From Isoperla grammatica (Eukaryota > Arthropoda > Insecta > Plecoptera > Perlodidae): a stretch of 64,000 nt of DNA. Of the stretch, positions 34,871 to 46,133 are shown in pieces; within the stretch, counting starts at the first letter, position 1, and each line of letters begins with the position of its first letter. The DNA is taken from contig OX246749.1 in the NCBI GenBank assembly GCA_945910005.1, forward strand, positions 33,816,084-33,880,083, in the 5' to 3' direction. A program made the position numbers and the translations under genes. The notes under the pieces were generated by a model. The model ran no database searches, had not been told where the DNA came from, and saw only the letters and a program-made list of their open reading frames with translations.

Positions 34871-35282
34871 GGCACACTGCGTGACCTTGCATTTACTCGT
34901 ATATTTTTTATGAGTTATAAACTTGGGTACCCTACATACATGCAAGTACATCACACACACATTGAATGAATAACTTGTTGCAGCGACTGTACTCCAAGGG
35001 GTTTTGTTTGTTTTTGGTATAACGGGGATATGAACGAGGCAACCACGAGAAGAACAGGACGCTTCCTGTGTCCTGTGTCCTTCAGGATAACAACAATGCA
35101 CAGTGCTTTCAAGCAGGATACGTTAATGTCGTAAAAGAAGCAAAAACTATTGAGACCGGAAATTACATAAGGGGGAAAAACTACACATATGAAAATGTGA
35201 TTGACTAGATTAACAGAGCGTAGTAAAGGAAATAATGGTAATAGTCATTCGTAGAAATCTCTGCTGTGCGGTGAATATTAGT

Positions 35283-35905
35283 TTCACCAGTTTTCCTTGT
35301 TCAGATGACTAACTAGGGTCCCAATTCACAAACTCCGTACTAACTTAGGAATAAGTAAACGGTGACTTTGGAGCAACGAGGCACTCAATAAATTCCAAGT
35401 TGTTCTGAATCGGCCTTGTTGATTCTGACATTTGTCCGCAGGTGTTCCTACGCACTGTCCAATCACTGATTCGTATGTTTCGTATTTGAAATATCGATCT
35501 TTGATTGGTTAACTTATCGCTCACTCGTCGACGGTGTTCGGAGCCTACAGGGTTGGTTTAGTCGCTTTAAATTAAAGTCCCCTACTGCAAATCAGTTTCG
35601 TTACTGAGTGGGTAGACTCTAAATGTGAATGTATTTATTTATTTATTTATTTAGTAAGTTCGGTTTGGTAACCACAGTCTCAACACACATTGCATTCAAA
35701 ATGCACGGGGGGGGGGGCGCAGTCGCCATGTTTGATCGTAGATAATCTCCGATTAGCGGCTAATCGTAGTTTAAAAAGTTGGTGAAACCGACCCTGGGGT
35801 ATCAAGGTTCTTGGATAGTTGGTAACGAATGTCCGAATCCTTTTATAGTAGGACTCAATCCAAAGATTCGCCTTGTGACTGAGGAAATCCTTGTAGAAAA
35901 ATCAT
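35283..35905 (-). mobile_element. SINE-B copy split by MITE H, itself split by SINE-A
   Basis: Minus-strand SINE-B pieces at 35283-35323 and 35796-35905 (CAGATGACTAACTA; GAATGTCCGAATCC) are separated by a MITE at 35324-35795 with ends AGGGTCCCAATTCAC and GTGAAACCGACCCT. Within the MITE lies a + strand SINE-A at 35344-35654. The order of insertion is therefore SINE-B, MITE H, SINE-A. Confidence 0.75.
35344..35654 (+). mobile_element. SINE-A without tRNA head
   Basis: It starts CTTAGGAATAAGTAAACGG, contains the body and ends with a (TTTA)n tail. Confidence 0.88.
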
Positions 35906-35954
35906 TAGTCAACTTTGACAGTGCAGTATATAATTTGTTAATTTATAATTAATC

Positions 35955-36540
35955 ATTTCCATACCGCCGCCGCTCCAAGTTCTTTGCAACGCTATTCCAA
36001 CATCTTTGACTTTAAAGGACATAAAACAAAATGGAACACTTGATTTCCATACCGTCGCCGCTACAAGTTCTTTGCAACGCTATCCCAACATCTTTGACGA
36101 ACATCAAATAAAATGCAACACTTGAGTTTCAAACCGCCACCACTCCAAGTTCTTTGCAACGCTGTCTCAATATCTTTGACTTTGATGAACATCAAATAAA
36201 ATGGAACACTTGAGTTTCAAACCGCCGCCACTCCAAGTTCTTTGCAACGCTGTTCCAATATCTTTGACTTTGATGAACATCAAATAAAATGCAACACTTG
36301 AGTTTCAAACCGCCGCCACTCCAAGTTCTTTGCAACGCTGTCTCAATATCTTTGACTTTGATGAACATCAAATAAAATGGAACACTTGAGTTTCAAACCG
36401 CCACCACTCCAAGTTCTTTGCAACGCTATTCCAACATCTTTGACAGACATAAAACAAAATGGAACACATGATTTCCAGTCCGCCGCCGTTCTAAGTTCTT
36501 TGCAATGTTTTGCCAATATCTTTGATTGTCATCAAACAAA
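35955..36540. repeat. 88-bp tandem array (7 copies)
   Basis: AAGTTCTTTGCAAC occurs at 35977, 36065, 36147, 36235, 36323, 36411 and, with changes, 36493. Spacing is 88 bp, or 82 bp where six bases are missing. The unit also has CAATATCTTTGACTTTGATG. It is related to the array at 40760-41279. Confidence 0.93.
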
Positions 36541-37012
36541 ATGGAACACCGAATGAGTTTCATATACCGCCGCGTCGCCTCACACAGTTCGCCCCGCACC
36601 TGCCGCGTGTGCGCAGTCCGCCCCACGTCTCGCTGCGTGTATTGATCACACTCCGCGCAGTGAGGCCTATCTTCCACAGTCCACGCGCTGAGCTGCCGGT
36701 GACAGTATCAGTTGAACCACAGATAGTGAACAAACTAGTCGTCTACTTATTGCAACATACACTTAACCCTGAGTCACGTTTACTGCAATACTACTATTGT
36801 TATTATTATTACTAATACTTCATATACCAGAGTCTCTACCCCGTGTTGACTGTTACAGTTGTGTTTCGATCTAGCGAGTGTGACCGCTGATAGTTTGTGA
36901 ATTTTTAATATTTTGTGAGATTTTTTTTTGTTGAAAATTGTGCCGATTTTAGTTTTGGTTTAGCATCGGTTTTTATTTGGGTTTAGCTGTTGCAGAACAT
37001 CTTACTCCCAGG
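36541..37012 (+). promoter_or_regulatory. CpG-rich region and possible leader exon
   Basis: A CpG-rich stretch (36550-36720) is followed by T-rich non-coding sequence ending at a consensus donor, CCCAGG then GTAAGTCT at 37013. This would fit a promoter plus 5' untranslated exon of the choline kinase gene 4.3 kb downstream. Transcript evidence is lacking; an unrelated non-coding RNA or chance is possible. Confidence 0.3.
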
Positions 37013-37034
37013 GTAAGTCTCCTCCTTGTTACAG

Positions 37035-37135
37035 ATTTGATATTGTTGTTATTTTTATTATTATTATTTATTTATTTTATTTGTATTATTATTATAATTA
37101 TTATTTTTATTACTATTATTATTATAGCGTTAGAC
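37035..37135. repeat. (TTA)n-type low complexity
   Basis: Imperfect TTA/ATT repeats; more of the same is scattered to about 37350 and at 37835-37910. Confidence 0.9.
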
Positions 37136-37451
37136 TTCGCTTCTTTATGTAGATTTGATAGTTATTTATGTTGTTACTATTGATTGTGTTTCTGATCAAC
37201 CTTTGGGTTTATTAAATGATGTTTATGTTCGCTTTTACTATCTGTATCAGTTCTGCTCAATTAATTCATTAATAAATCATTATTACAATGTTATTATTAT
37301 TACCATAATTATGACTATCGTTAACACGATGATAACCCTAATTGTTATGCTGGAATATCACTATCGTATAATGCTGTAGTTTAACCTACTGGGATCGTTG
37401 CCGTTACATAAATAATATAATGATAATATATTTATAATATTAACATTTTTT

Positions 37452-37831
37452 TTAAGAGCGAAGGATACTTCTACGTCAAAAACCGCAGAAAATTTTCATT
37501 TTTTTAATTATATCTCAAGATAGAAACACAAAATCGAAAATGTGAGAAATCATAGCGCTGTGGTTTGGTAAGCTCTACGGACTGAATGATAAATTTATCT
37601 AACATCATAATCAGTATGACTGTAATACTAATTTAATTAGAAATTTAAGGAAATAATTATCAGTCATACTAACTATTTTTTAAATACATTTATCATTCAG
37701 TATGTAGGGCTTACCAAACCACAGCGCTATGATTACTCAGATTTTCAATTTTGTGTTTCAATCTTGAGATATAATTTGAAAATAAACATTTTCTGCGGAT
37801 TTTGACGTATAGAGGTATCCTTTGCTCTTAA
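37452..37831. mobile_element. MITE family C, full copy
   Basis: TTAAGAGCGAAGGATACTTC and GAGGTATCCTTTGCTCTTAA are the inverted ends. The arms pair almost to the centre (37640). Confidence 0.88.
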
Positions 37832-38283
37832 TATCAAAATTATAATCATCAAAATAATCATTAAAATAATAATAATAATAACAATAATTAGTATTATTTT
37901 TATTATTACGGTATTCACGGAAAAACAACAAACATACAGGTAAACAACTTCAATCGCAAGCCTCGCCATTAAACAATGCGTGTATACGTGTGTTAAATTC
38001 ACTCCTAACGATCTATGAGTCAACAAACCCAAGAACAAGCCAATATAATGCTGACACTTCTGCTTACTCCTTCAGCTACGCGATACGCGATACCAAACAG
38101 ATCAGAAAACATTTCTGAGAACTCAGAAAGAATGTTGTGTCAGTACCGCGACCTCAGATTCTTATCTATCACGCACGCGCTGGTTCTACGAAACCCAACA
38201 GATTCCTAGCGTTCATTAAACCGTTCGTAAAGGCGGTTTTCCGCTTAGTGGAGTGAACAAGCCTCATTAGTCACGCCTGATGT

Positions 38284-38428
38284 GTTAGGTAAAAAAAAAA
38301 AAAAATAAATAAATAAATTCACATTTAGAGTCTACCCACTCAGTAACTAAACTGATTTGCAGTGGGGACTTTAATTTAAAGTGACTAAACCAACCCTGTA
38401 GGCTTCGAACACCATCGACGAGCATCGA
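38284..38428 (-). mobile_element. SINE-A 3' half, minus strand
   Basis: A poly-A/(AAAT)n tail on the left is followed by TTAGAGTCTACCCACTCAGT and the body as far as ACCATCGACGAGC. Confidence 0.85.
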
Positions 38429-38437
38429 GGTAGCTTT

Positions 38438-38705
38438 TTACCCCGTAGGAATACCCGTTATAAGCTGCACACCAGCTTTACCTGATGTGCCCCTCTTCAG
38501 GTGACTAACTGGGTATATGAGGGTGTTGGGACAGTTGGGGAGGAATGTCCGAGGGCTGTTAGTAGGACTCAATCCCAGCATTCGCCTTTACGACTGAAGA
38601 AAACCTCTTAAAAAACACCTTAAGTTAGGATTATCGGTGACCGGAATCGAACTGGCGACCTCTAGAATTAGTCTCGCGTCTTACCGCTCAGTCACCTCTA
38701 TCGGT
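38438..38705 (-). mobile_element. SINE-B, full-length copy, minus strand
   Basis: On the minus strand: A-box-like GGTGACTGAGCGGTAAGACG, B-box-like GTTCGATTCCGG, then a body ending in a CAGGTAAAGCTGGTG motif. It is a second tRNA-derived SINE family, distinct from SINE-A. Confidence 0.85.
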
Positions 38706-38734
38706 TAACAGGTACAGGGTCGTAGAAGATTGTT

Positions 38735-38945
38735 GGTCATAAGACGATTTTCAGAATTGATCTATAGAGTGCCATGATTAATTCTATCCAAGGGTCCTTG
38801 ATAGATCAATGACAACAATAACAACTAGTTTCCAAATGTTATGTTACGGTGTATTTTTCACTGTTGTGTATTGTTCTCAATGAAGATCTAGAGGGCTGTG
38901 ATTAGCTTTATCTAAGGGTCCTAGATAGTTATGAAGTAGGTCTAT
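38735..38945. repeat. dispersed inverted element (AAGGGTCCTAGATAG family)
   Basis: Ends contain GATCTATAGAGTGCCATGA and CTAAGGGTCCTAGATAG. Relatives lie at 40010-40115 and 60070-60270, always with TTTTTCACTGTTGTG in the middle. Confidence 0.6.
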
Positions 38946-39202
38946 TGGACGCTGCTATTTGCACGAGACTAGCTGGGGCAACTTTATGAGCGCAAAGCAA
39001 TTAAATCATTTCTTGCAACCGAGTGGGTAGTCAACATAATAATTACACACACTCATTATTCATGAGTACCAACAAGTAATTTGAATTTAAATACTGTGTA
39101 AAGCCTGTATTGCCTTACAAGGTTTCATTTACTGCTCAGGTCCGGCTGCGCACTCAATCTTGAGACGCTAACTAGCTTACTGCAATTAAATAGGTATTTG
39201 TA

Positions 39203-39577
39203 TTAAGAGCAAAGGGTACCTCTACGCAAAAACCGCACACAATTTTAATTTTAAAATTATATCTCAAGAATGAACTTTGAAATAGAAAATCTGAATCAAC
39301 AGCGCACTAAGCCCTACATACTGAATGCTCTAAGTTGTGTATTACATTATAATCAGGATGGTTTTGATTTCTAACAAATTGTATTAATAATTATCGATTT
39401 AATAATCAAAATAACTACGCTAATGGTTACTTATAATATTTCATTCAGTTTGTAGGACTTACCAAAACACAGTGCGATGTTGATTGAGATTTTCGATTTC
39501 GAGTAGCATTCTTGTGATATAATTAAAAAATGAAAATGTTCTGCAGTTTTTGACGTAGAAGTATTCTTCGCTCTTAA
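39203..39577. mobile_element. MITE family C, full copy
   Basis: TTAAGAGCAAAGGGTACCTC and the inverted end GAAGTATTCTTCGCTCTTAA give exact TTAA flanks. Confidence 0.88.
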
Positions 39578-40570
39578 GCAACACAATTTCTATACAAATA
39601 TGGTGATAACATTAAACCGGGTACTAATGACGAAATGCAGCGAGCTGAAAGGATTTTTTTTGTTATTTGGTGTTCCATGACGTACTTGACAACTAGGTCA
39701 TATATGACTAAAAGAAGATCGGAGGAAAGTGCCAAGAAGGAGGGAGAAAAATTGATTTTTAAGGGGTAAACGGGTGAAAATGGGAGGACCTCTTTTCGTC
39801 GCGTCTTACGATTGACATAGTCACACTGGGTAAATTCTACCCCGAGCGCAGACGGGGTGATCTGAATGGAAAACTAAACCATTCACCAAAAATGGTATAC
39901 AAATTTGAAAATCTTAGGAAAATCATATATGAGTGTTTTCCATTAAGGTATTATGCATCTGCGATTGATCAGTGGAAAGTTTGTCTTAGTTAAGTTGTTA
40001 AGAAAACGTAATTCGGTAAATCTTCAATGACAACAATGCACAACAGTGAAAAATGCACCTTAACATAACTATCAAGGACCCTTAGATAGAGCGTATCACG
40101 ACCCTCTAAACCAATTTAGGTTGTAAAATAGTTGTTAAGCTAAACATAAAGAAGATAAATAGATACAAACCCTCTAGTAAGTACTTTAGTCGCTCGAGTT
40201 GAATAACCTATTTAAACAGACAGACAACTCTTTATACATCACAATAATAACATCTCCATCGAAATTCGTCAAAGTCATCTTTATCTTGTTTTTCTATTTT
40301 TTTTTCTTCTGTACATCATCTCATTTCGACATTTCTAATTATTTTTAATTAGGTTCTTCAAACCATCAGAGATGAAATTCAATTAATTATCAATACAAAG
40401 TGTGGCATTTATTCGTGTTACTCATTACAGATAGAGGGTACTTGAAGTTGTTCATTACGAGATAAAGGTTTCTTTTAATCATATACCAAGAATGTTACAC
40501 AATTAAAAACAAAATTAAGAAATGAGAGCGCAGTAATATGTGATGTCGTTATACCAACGCAACTCTAGTC
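39578..40570. other. unassigned spacer
   Basis: It contains only the repeat fragment at 40010-40115; no gene seen. Confidence 0.45.
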
Positions 40571-40735
40571 TTAAGCTTACAAAATAGCCGAGTCCACTAG
40601 TGCCAACTTAATTGTCTACTACTCTAGTTCATACCACCTAATGACAAAGATGATTACTGGGGATAACTTACCGCCTTGGATTGGCTACATGGACATTATA
40701 GGCTACATTTCTAACACAGCTGGCGTGACTGACCC
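40571..40735 (+). repeat. dispersed repeat, also at 51392-51520
   Basis: Shared motifs in order: GCCGAGTCCACTAGT (51392: GCCGAGTCCATTAGT), GGGATAACTTAC-like, TGGATTGGCTACATGG-like and GCGTGACTGA. Confidence 0.55.
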
Positions 40736-40759
40736 CCCCCCACCCCCCGCTACATTGTT

Positions 40760-41279
40760 CTTTTTCAACCTCTTTGATCAGACTCATAAGGACTTTCTAA
40801 TGTCTTTGACTGTGGAACTTACACCACACACAGGCAGTCCTTGCAAGACACAGAAAGAAACTTACCCAATAAGTTGATTCAAGCTCTTTGATGGAACTCA
40901 TATCGCCTTCCAATATCTTTGCACTAAAATGTTCTGTGTCAAGCTCTTTGACTAACTCATAGGTACTTTCTAATATCTTTGCTTCCAAGAACCAACCATT
41001 ACGATACGCACTTAAATGTTCTGTATCAAACTCTTTGACTATAACTCATACGTACTTTCTAACGTCTTTGCTTCCATGAACCAACCATTACGATACGCAC
41101 TTAAATGTTCTGTACCAAACTCTTTGACTATAACTCATACGTACTTTCTAACGTCTTTGCTTCCATGAACCAACCATTACGATACGCACTAAAATGTTCT
41201 GTACCAAACTCTTTGACTATAACTCATACGTACTTTCTAACGTCTTTGCTTCCATGAACCAACCAATAAGATACAAGTG
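40760..41279. repeat. 89-bp tandem array running into the choline kinase exon
   Basis: CTGTACCAAACTCTTTGACT and TACTTTCTAACGTCTTTGCT recur every 89 bp (41012, 41101, 41190 for the TTAAATGTTC motif). Looser copies occur on both sides. The motif continues, with open frame, into the coding exon at 41280-41450. It is related to the 88-bp array at 35955-36540. Confidence 0.9.
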
Positions 41280-41846
41280 ATGGCAAACTACCCACACAAA
41301 AAAAACTACAAAAAGGAATACTTCAAGCTCTTTGGCGGAACTCATATGGCATTTCCAATGTCCTTGCTTCCAGAAAACAAAAACGCGTACTTCAATGTCT
41401 TTGACGCAGCCCATATGAATAACACTTCCAATCTCTTTGCTTACAGTACCACCAAGAAAGAAGTACCAACCTACACACGAACATTGTCGGACGACGCAGG
41501 GCTGGCAAACTACCAAGAAAAAACGCCCAAACGGGAATACTTCAAAGTATTCGATGAAACGACAAAAAAGTTGGTGTTCAACGAACTCTTCAAGGAGAAC
41601 AATGTGTTGTTGCCGCCCGAGAACGGTCGCGTGAGCGAGGGGTTGGTCGCGGCGGGAGAGGGGGCTGACGGAGGGGAGGGCGGCAAGATGGTGCTGGTGG
41701 AGGGGGGGAAGGTGTGGAACTCGAACCCGCTGTTCGTCGTCGGGACGGGCGAGAGTTTCGACGCCGAGAACGAAGCCGAGGAGACGTCACAGACCGACGC
41801 CGTCGAGGCCGCGGAGGACGTTACCAACATGACGGAGGTGCCCGAG
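41280..41846 (+). CDS. CHK: choline kinase exon 1 (N-terminal extension)
   Basis: An open frame from ATG 41280 to the donor CCCGAG/GTGAGT at 41847, ending in phase 0 as exon 2 requires. The first part repeats the pattern [50 protein letters not shown], clearly derived from the adjacent 89-bp array. The second part is Gly/Glu/Ala-rich ([19 protein letters not shown]). A plausible acceptor (CTCTTTGCTTACAG ending 41446) means the true exon may begin at 41447. Membership in the kinase gene rests on phase, position and strand. Confidence 0.65.
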
Positions 41847-44800
41847 GTGAGTGTGAGGGGGGTAGGTGAGGGGGGTAGGGGAGGGGGGTAGGGGAGGGTG
41901 AGAGGGGAGGGCGAGGAGACGTCACAGACCGACGCCGTCGAGGCCGCGGAGGACGTTACCAACATGACGGAGGTGCCCGAGGTGAGTGTGAGGGGGGAGG
42001 AGGGGAGTAGGGGAGGGGGAAGGATGTTACCAACATGACGGAGGTGCCCGAGGTGAGTGTGAGGGGGGAGGGGGGGGAGGAGGGGGCAGGGAAGGGGGAG
42101 GAGGGGGGAAGGGGAGGGGGAGGATTGTACCACCATGACGGAGGTGCCCGAGGTGAGTGTGAGGGGGGGAGGGGGGTAGGGAGGGGAGGAGAAAGAGGGG
42201 AGGGGGGAGGATGTTATTAACATGACGGAGGTGCCGGAGGTGAATGTGAATGACAGGGGGGGGATGAGGGGAGGAGAAAGAGGGGAGGGAGGAGAGTTGT
42301 ACCAACATGACGTAGGTGCCCGAAGTGAATGTCATTACAGGTGGGGGGGGGGGTGAGGGGAGGAGTAAGAGGGGAGGGGGGAGAGTTGTACCAACATGAC
42401 GGTGGTGCCCGAGGTGAGTTTTCTTGTCCAATCAAGGAGGAGGGTTAGTTTGCTATAGTTGGTATCATTGTACTATATATGTTCAGCACGAACCTAGTGA
42501 GCGTAAGACAAACTCTCTACGCACTAGCACACTCTATCTTTCATTTAGCTAGTTATACCTCATAGACTCATCATAGTCTAAGGTTGTAATTCATAGTCGG
42601 CCCCTACACCCCATAGTCGGCCCCTACACCTAGGGGCACCCATTGTTTCCAATGTCATTATAAAGACATTAATCTATCCGTCTAAATGTCTGTCTACCTT
42701 CTCTATCTCTCTCTCTACCGATAGAGGCAGCTCAGCGGTAAGACGCGAGACTCTAATTCGGGAGGTCGCCGGTTCGATTCCGGCCACCGGCAGTCCTGAC
42801 TGAAGGTTTTTTCCGAGGTTTTTCCTAAGTCGTAATTAGGGATGGGATAGTGTACACGTGTAAACGTGTACACGCTCTAATGCGTGTACACGTTTAGTGT
42901 TTCTCTGGAAACAATAAACGCGCCGTGTGTATTACTATACTGTGTGCGACCGGCCACGGAGGGCTTGGCGCCGACGAGTGGTTTCATGCGATGTGCGACC
43001 GTCCTCACTCCTCAGTTGTCACTTGTCACAAGTGATCCGAGGTCAGAACCATGAAACACGCTGGATTACGTCTTGAAACTGTTTGCGGGAACAACCCTTT
43101 AAAACATAATTTTTCGGTTTAGACAGAACATGATTTTTTTCGAAGGCGGGACCCCACGGACGTGTACACGTGTACACGGCTTTGCCAGCAGGAGTGTACA
43201 CGTTTAGTGAAGTACACGCTTTTGCCCATCCCTAGTCGTAATGAATGCTGAGATTGAGTCCTACTATATCAGCCCTCGGACAATCCTTCCCAACTATCCT
43301 TCAAACACTCTAATAACTTAGTTCATCACCTGAAGAGGGGCACATCAGGTAAAGCTGGTGTGTATACTATAACGGGTATTCGAAAAATTATTACGAAAAA
43401 TTATTATTCTATCTATCTGTATCTGTGTTGGCAGCTGGACGAGATACGAGAGAAGGCTCACCGACTGTGTCGGGAATATCTCAGAGGATCCTGGAGGAAG
43501 ATACAGACCCACGAGATGACGGTGTGCAAGATAAGGTAGGCGACAACGCAAGACTTCATAGATAACTTTCATAGCTAACTTTACTATGTTGCTACATTTC
43601 CTCGTCAATGGCAACAATGCAACACTTCATAGATAACTTTCAGAGCTGACTTTACTATGTTGCCACATTTCCTCTTCAATGACGACAACGCAAGCCTTCA
43701 TAGATAACTTTCAGAGCAGACTTTACTATGTTGCTACATTTCCTCGTCAATGGCGACAATGCAACACTTCATAGATAACTTTCAGAGCTGACTTTACTAT
43801 GTTGCTACATTTCCTCGTCAATGGTGACAACGCAAGACTTCATAGATAACTTTCAGAGCAGACTTTACTATGTTGCTACATTTCCTCGTCAATGGCGACA
43901 ATGCAAAACTTCATAGATAACTTTTATAGCTGACTTTACTATGTTGCTACATTTCCTCGTCAATGGCGACAGTGCAAGACTTCATAGATAACTTTCAGAG
44001 CTGACTTTACTATGTTGCTGTATTACCTCGTCAATGGCGACAACGCAAGACTTCATAGATAACTTTCAGAGCTGTCTTTACTATGTTGCCATATTTCCTC
44101 GTCAATGGCGTCAATGCAAGACTTCATAGATAACTTTCAGAGCTGTCTTTACTATGTTGCCATATTACCTCGTCAATGGCGACAACGCAAGACTTCATAG
44201 ATAACTTTCAGAGCTGACTTTCCTATGTTGCCATATTTCCTCGTCAATGGCGACAATGCAAGACTTCATAGATAACTTTTAGAGCTGTCTTTACTATGTT
44301 GCTACATTTCCTCGTCAATGGCAACAATGCAACACTTCATAGATAACTTTTAGAGCTGACTTTACTATTTTGCTACATTTCAAGAGGAAGGACTACTAGC
44401 CAATATTAAAACCCGCGAAATTAATGTATTTTCGTCATATCTCAATAACGCCACACAATATCGAAACAGTGACACCTACGCATATTTTGGATTCGTGAGA
44501 GCTCAATACCAAATGAAAAAGATTTCGTAGATTGTAGTAATTATAGTTGTAATTTCTAATTAACTTGTAAATTAGTTAAATTAGAAATAATAATTATAAT
44601 GACTGCAAAGTAATAAATCTTTTTCATTTGGTATTGAGCTCTCACGAATCCAAAATATGCGTAGGTGTCACTGTTTCGATATTGTGTGGCGTTATTGAGA
44701 TATGACGAAAATACGTTAATTTCGCGGGTTTTAATATTGGCTAGTAGTCCTTCCTCTTAATGGCGACAATGCTCGTGTTCAAGTGAACGCAAAGTGTGTA

Positions 44801-46101
44801 TTCTAGCTTATCAGCAGCAGCAACCTGTTGTAACAGTATAACTAATCCTGATAAGCACACGGCTGCATCTCAGATTATATTGCATGTGTGGACGCGAGAT
44901 AACTAGTATCAGTCACAGATGAGGTTCTTGACTCGAGCATAGATAGAAGCTTCTAGAATAGATTCGAGCGCCATTAATGGTGTTTTTCGAGTAATTAGAC
45001 TTGTTAACGATTGATTGATTAAGGTATTTTATTAAAAGGCGGGATTAAGGCTAGCGAAACCTTATCTTCCATCCAACCCTTTTAAGGTGAGATAGTACAT
45101 GATAGACAGTACATAATACAGTATGTTTAACGACGTATTTAAGAGACCGCCGACATTAAAACCACGTGAAAAATATCGTTCATGGCTTTTTAATAAATTT
45201 TTTATTTATTTAAAAAATCATTCAGTTTTTTTAAATGCTTCTTTATTTTTTTTTTTTTAATCATTCAATGTTATTTTAAATGCTTTTATGCGGCAGTGGC
45301 ACAGAAGTTTGCAAACTCCACACTTAGCGCCGTATACCCTAACACTGCAGTAAGAATGAACCAATCAGCGATGTGTATTCAAAATCACGTGATACTGTGG
45401 ATATTTTCATACTCACATGTCTTGTATGTCATGTAAACAACTATGTAACAGTACTGAATGTAAAAATAACTAAATAAGCCGGACTAACTCTGATACGTGG
45501 ACGTAGGAAATTAAGTTCTAATGTGGTCCATTGAGACACAATAAAATTTGATATATAAAAAAAAAATGAACTAAAGTTATCGGCCAACGATGACCTACGA
45601 GCGATGGTTAAGGTCACATTTGGTGCAATTCAATTGGTCCAGTGCGTGATTACTGATCAGTGACGGTGAACTTACGAACATTGAGTAACAAACAAGTACT
45701 TGCCTGGACATATTATCATGATAATACTGTAAGAACATATTATGAAGTATGAACTAATAATATTAAATAAATACATATTAAGTTCCTCCACTGCAAATCA
45801 GTCTTATCACTAAGTGGGTCGAGTAAGACTATGAATTTATTTACTTTATTTTATTTGCTTTCGTTATCAATCCCGATGTGTATTTATTTTATTAATGCAT
45901 TTATAAATGTACTGTCTTGTCTATCTTCTTGAGGTATAGAACTTCTTTACAAAAAAAATTTACAAAGATAATATTCAACTTAACAGCTCACTCGTCGATG
46001 GTGTTCGAAGCCTACAGGGTTGGATTAGTAGCTTTAAATAAAAGGCCCCCACTGAAAATCAGTCTTCTTACTGAGTGGGTAGACTCTAAATGTGAATTTA
46101 C

Positions 46102-46133
<32 letters not shown>

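Noticed and set aside
36510..36815. 101-codon open frame in the CpG-rich block
   Set aside because: No conserved motif, and it runs into low-complexity Tyr codons; more likely untranslated or promoter DNA.
41510..42431. Minus-strand Pro/Ser-rich open frames of up to 237 codons
   Set aside because: They are the complement of G-rich array sequence and of the coding exon; no conserved features, and the + strand has phase-consistent exons.
42716..42792. Functional tRNA gene
   Set aside because: It is the head of SINE-B; other copies share the same downstream body.
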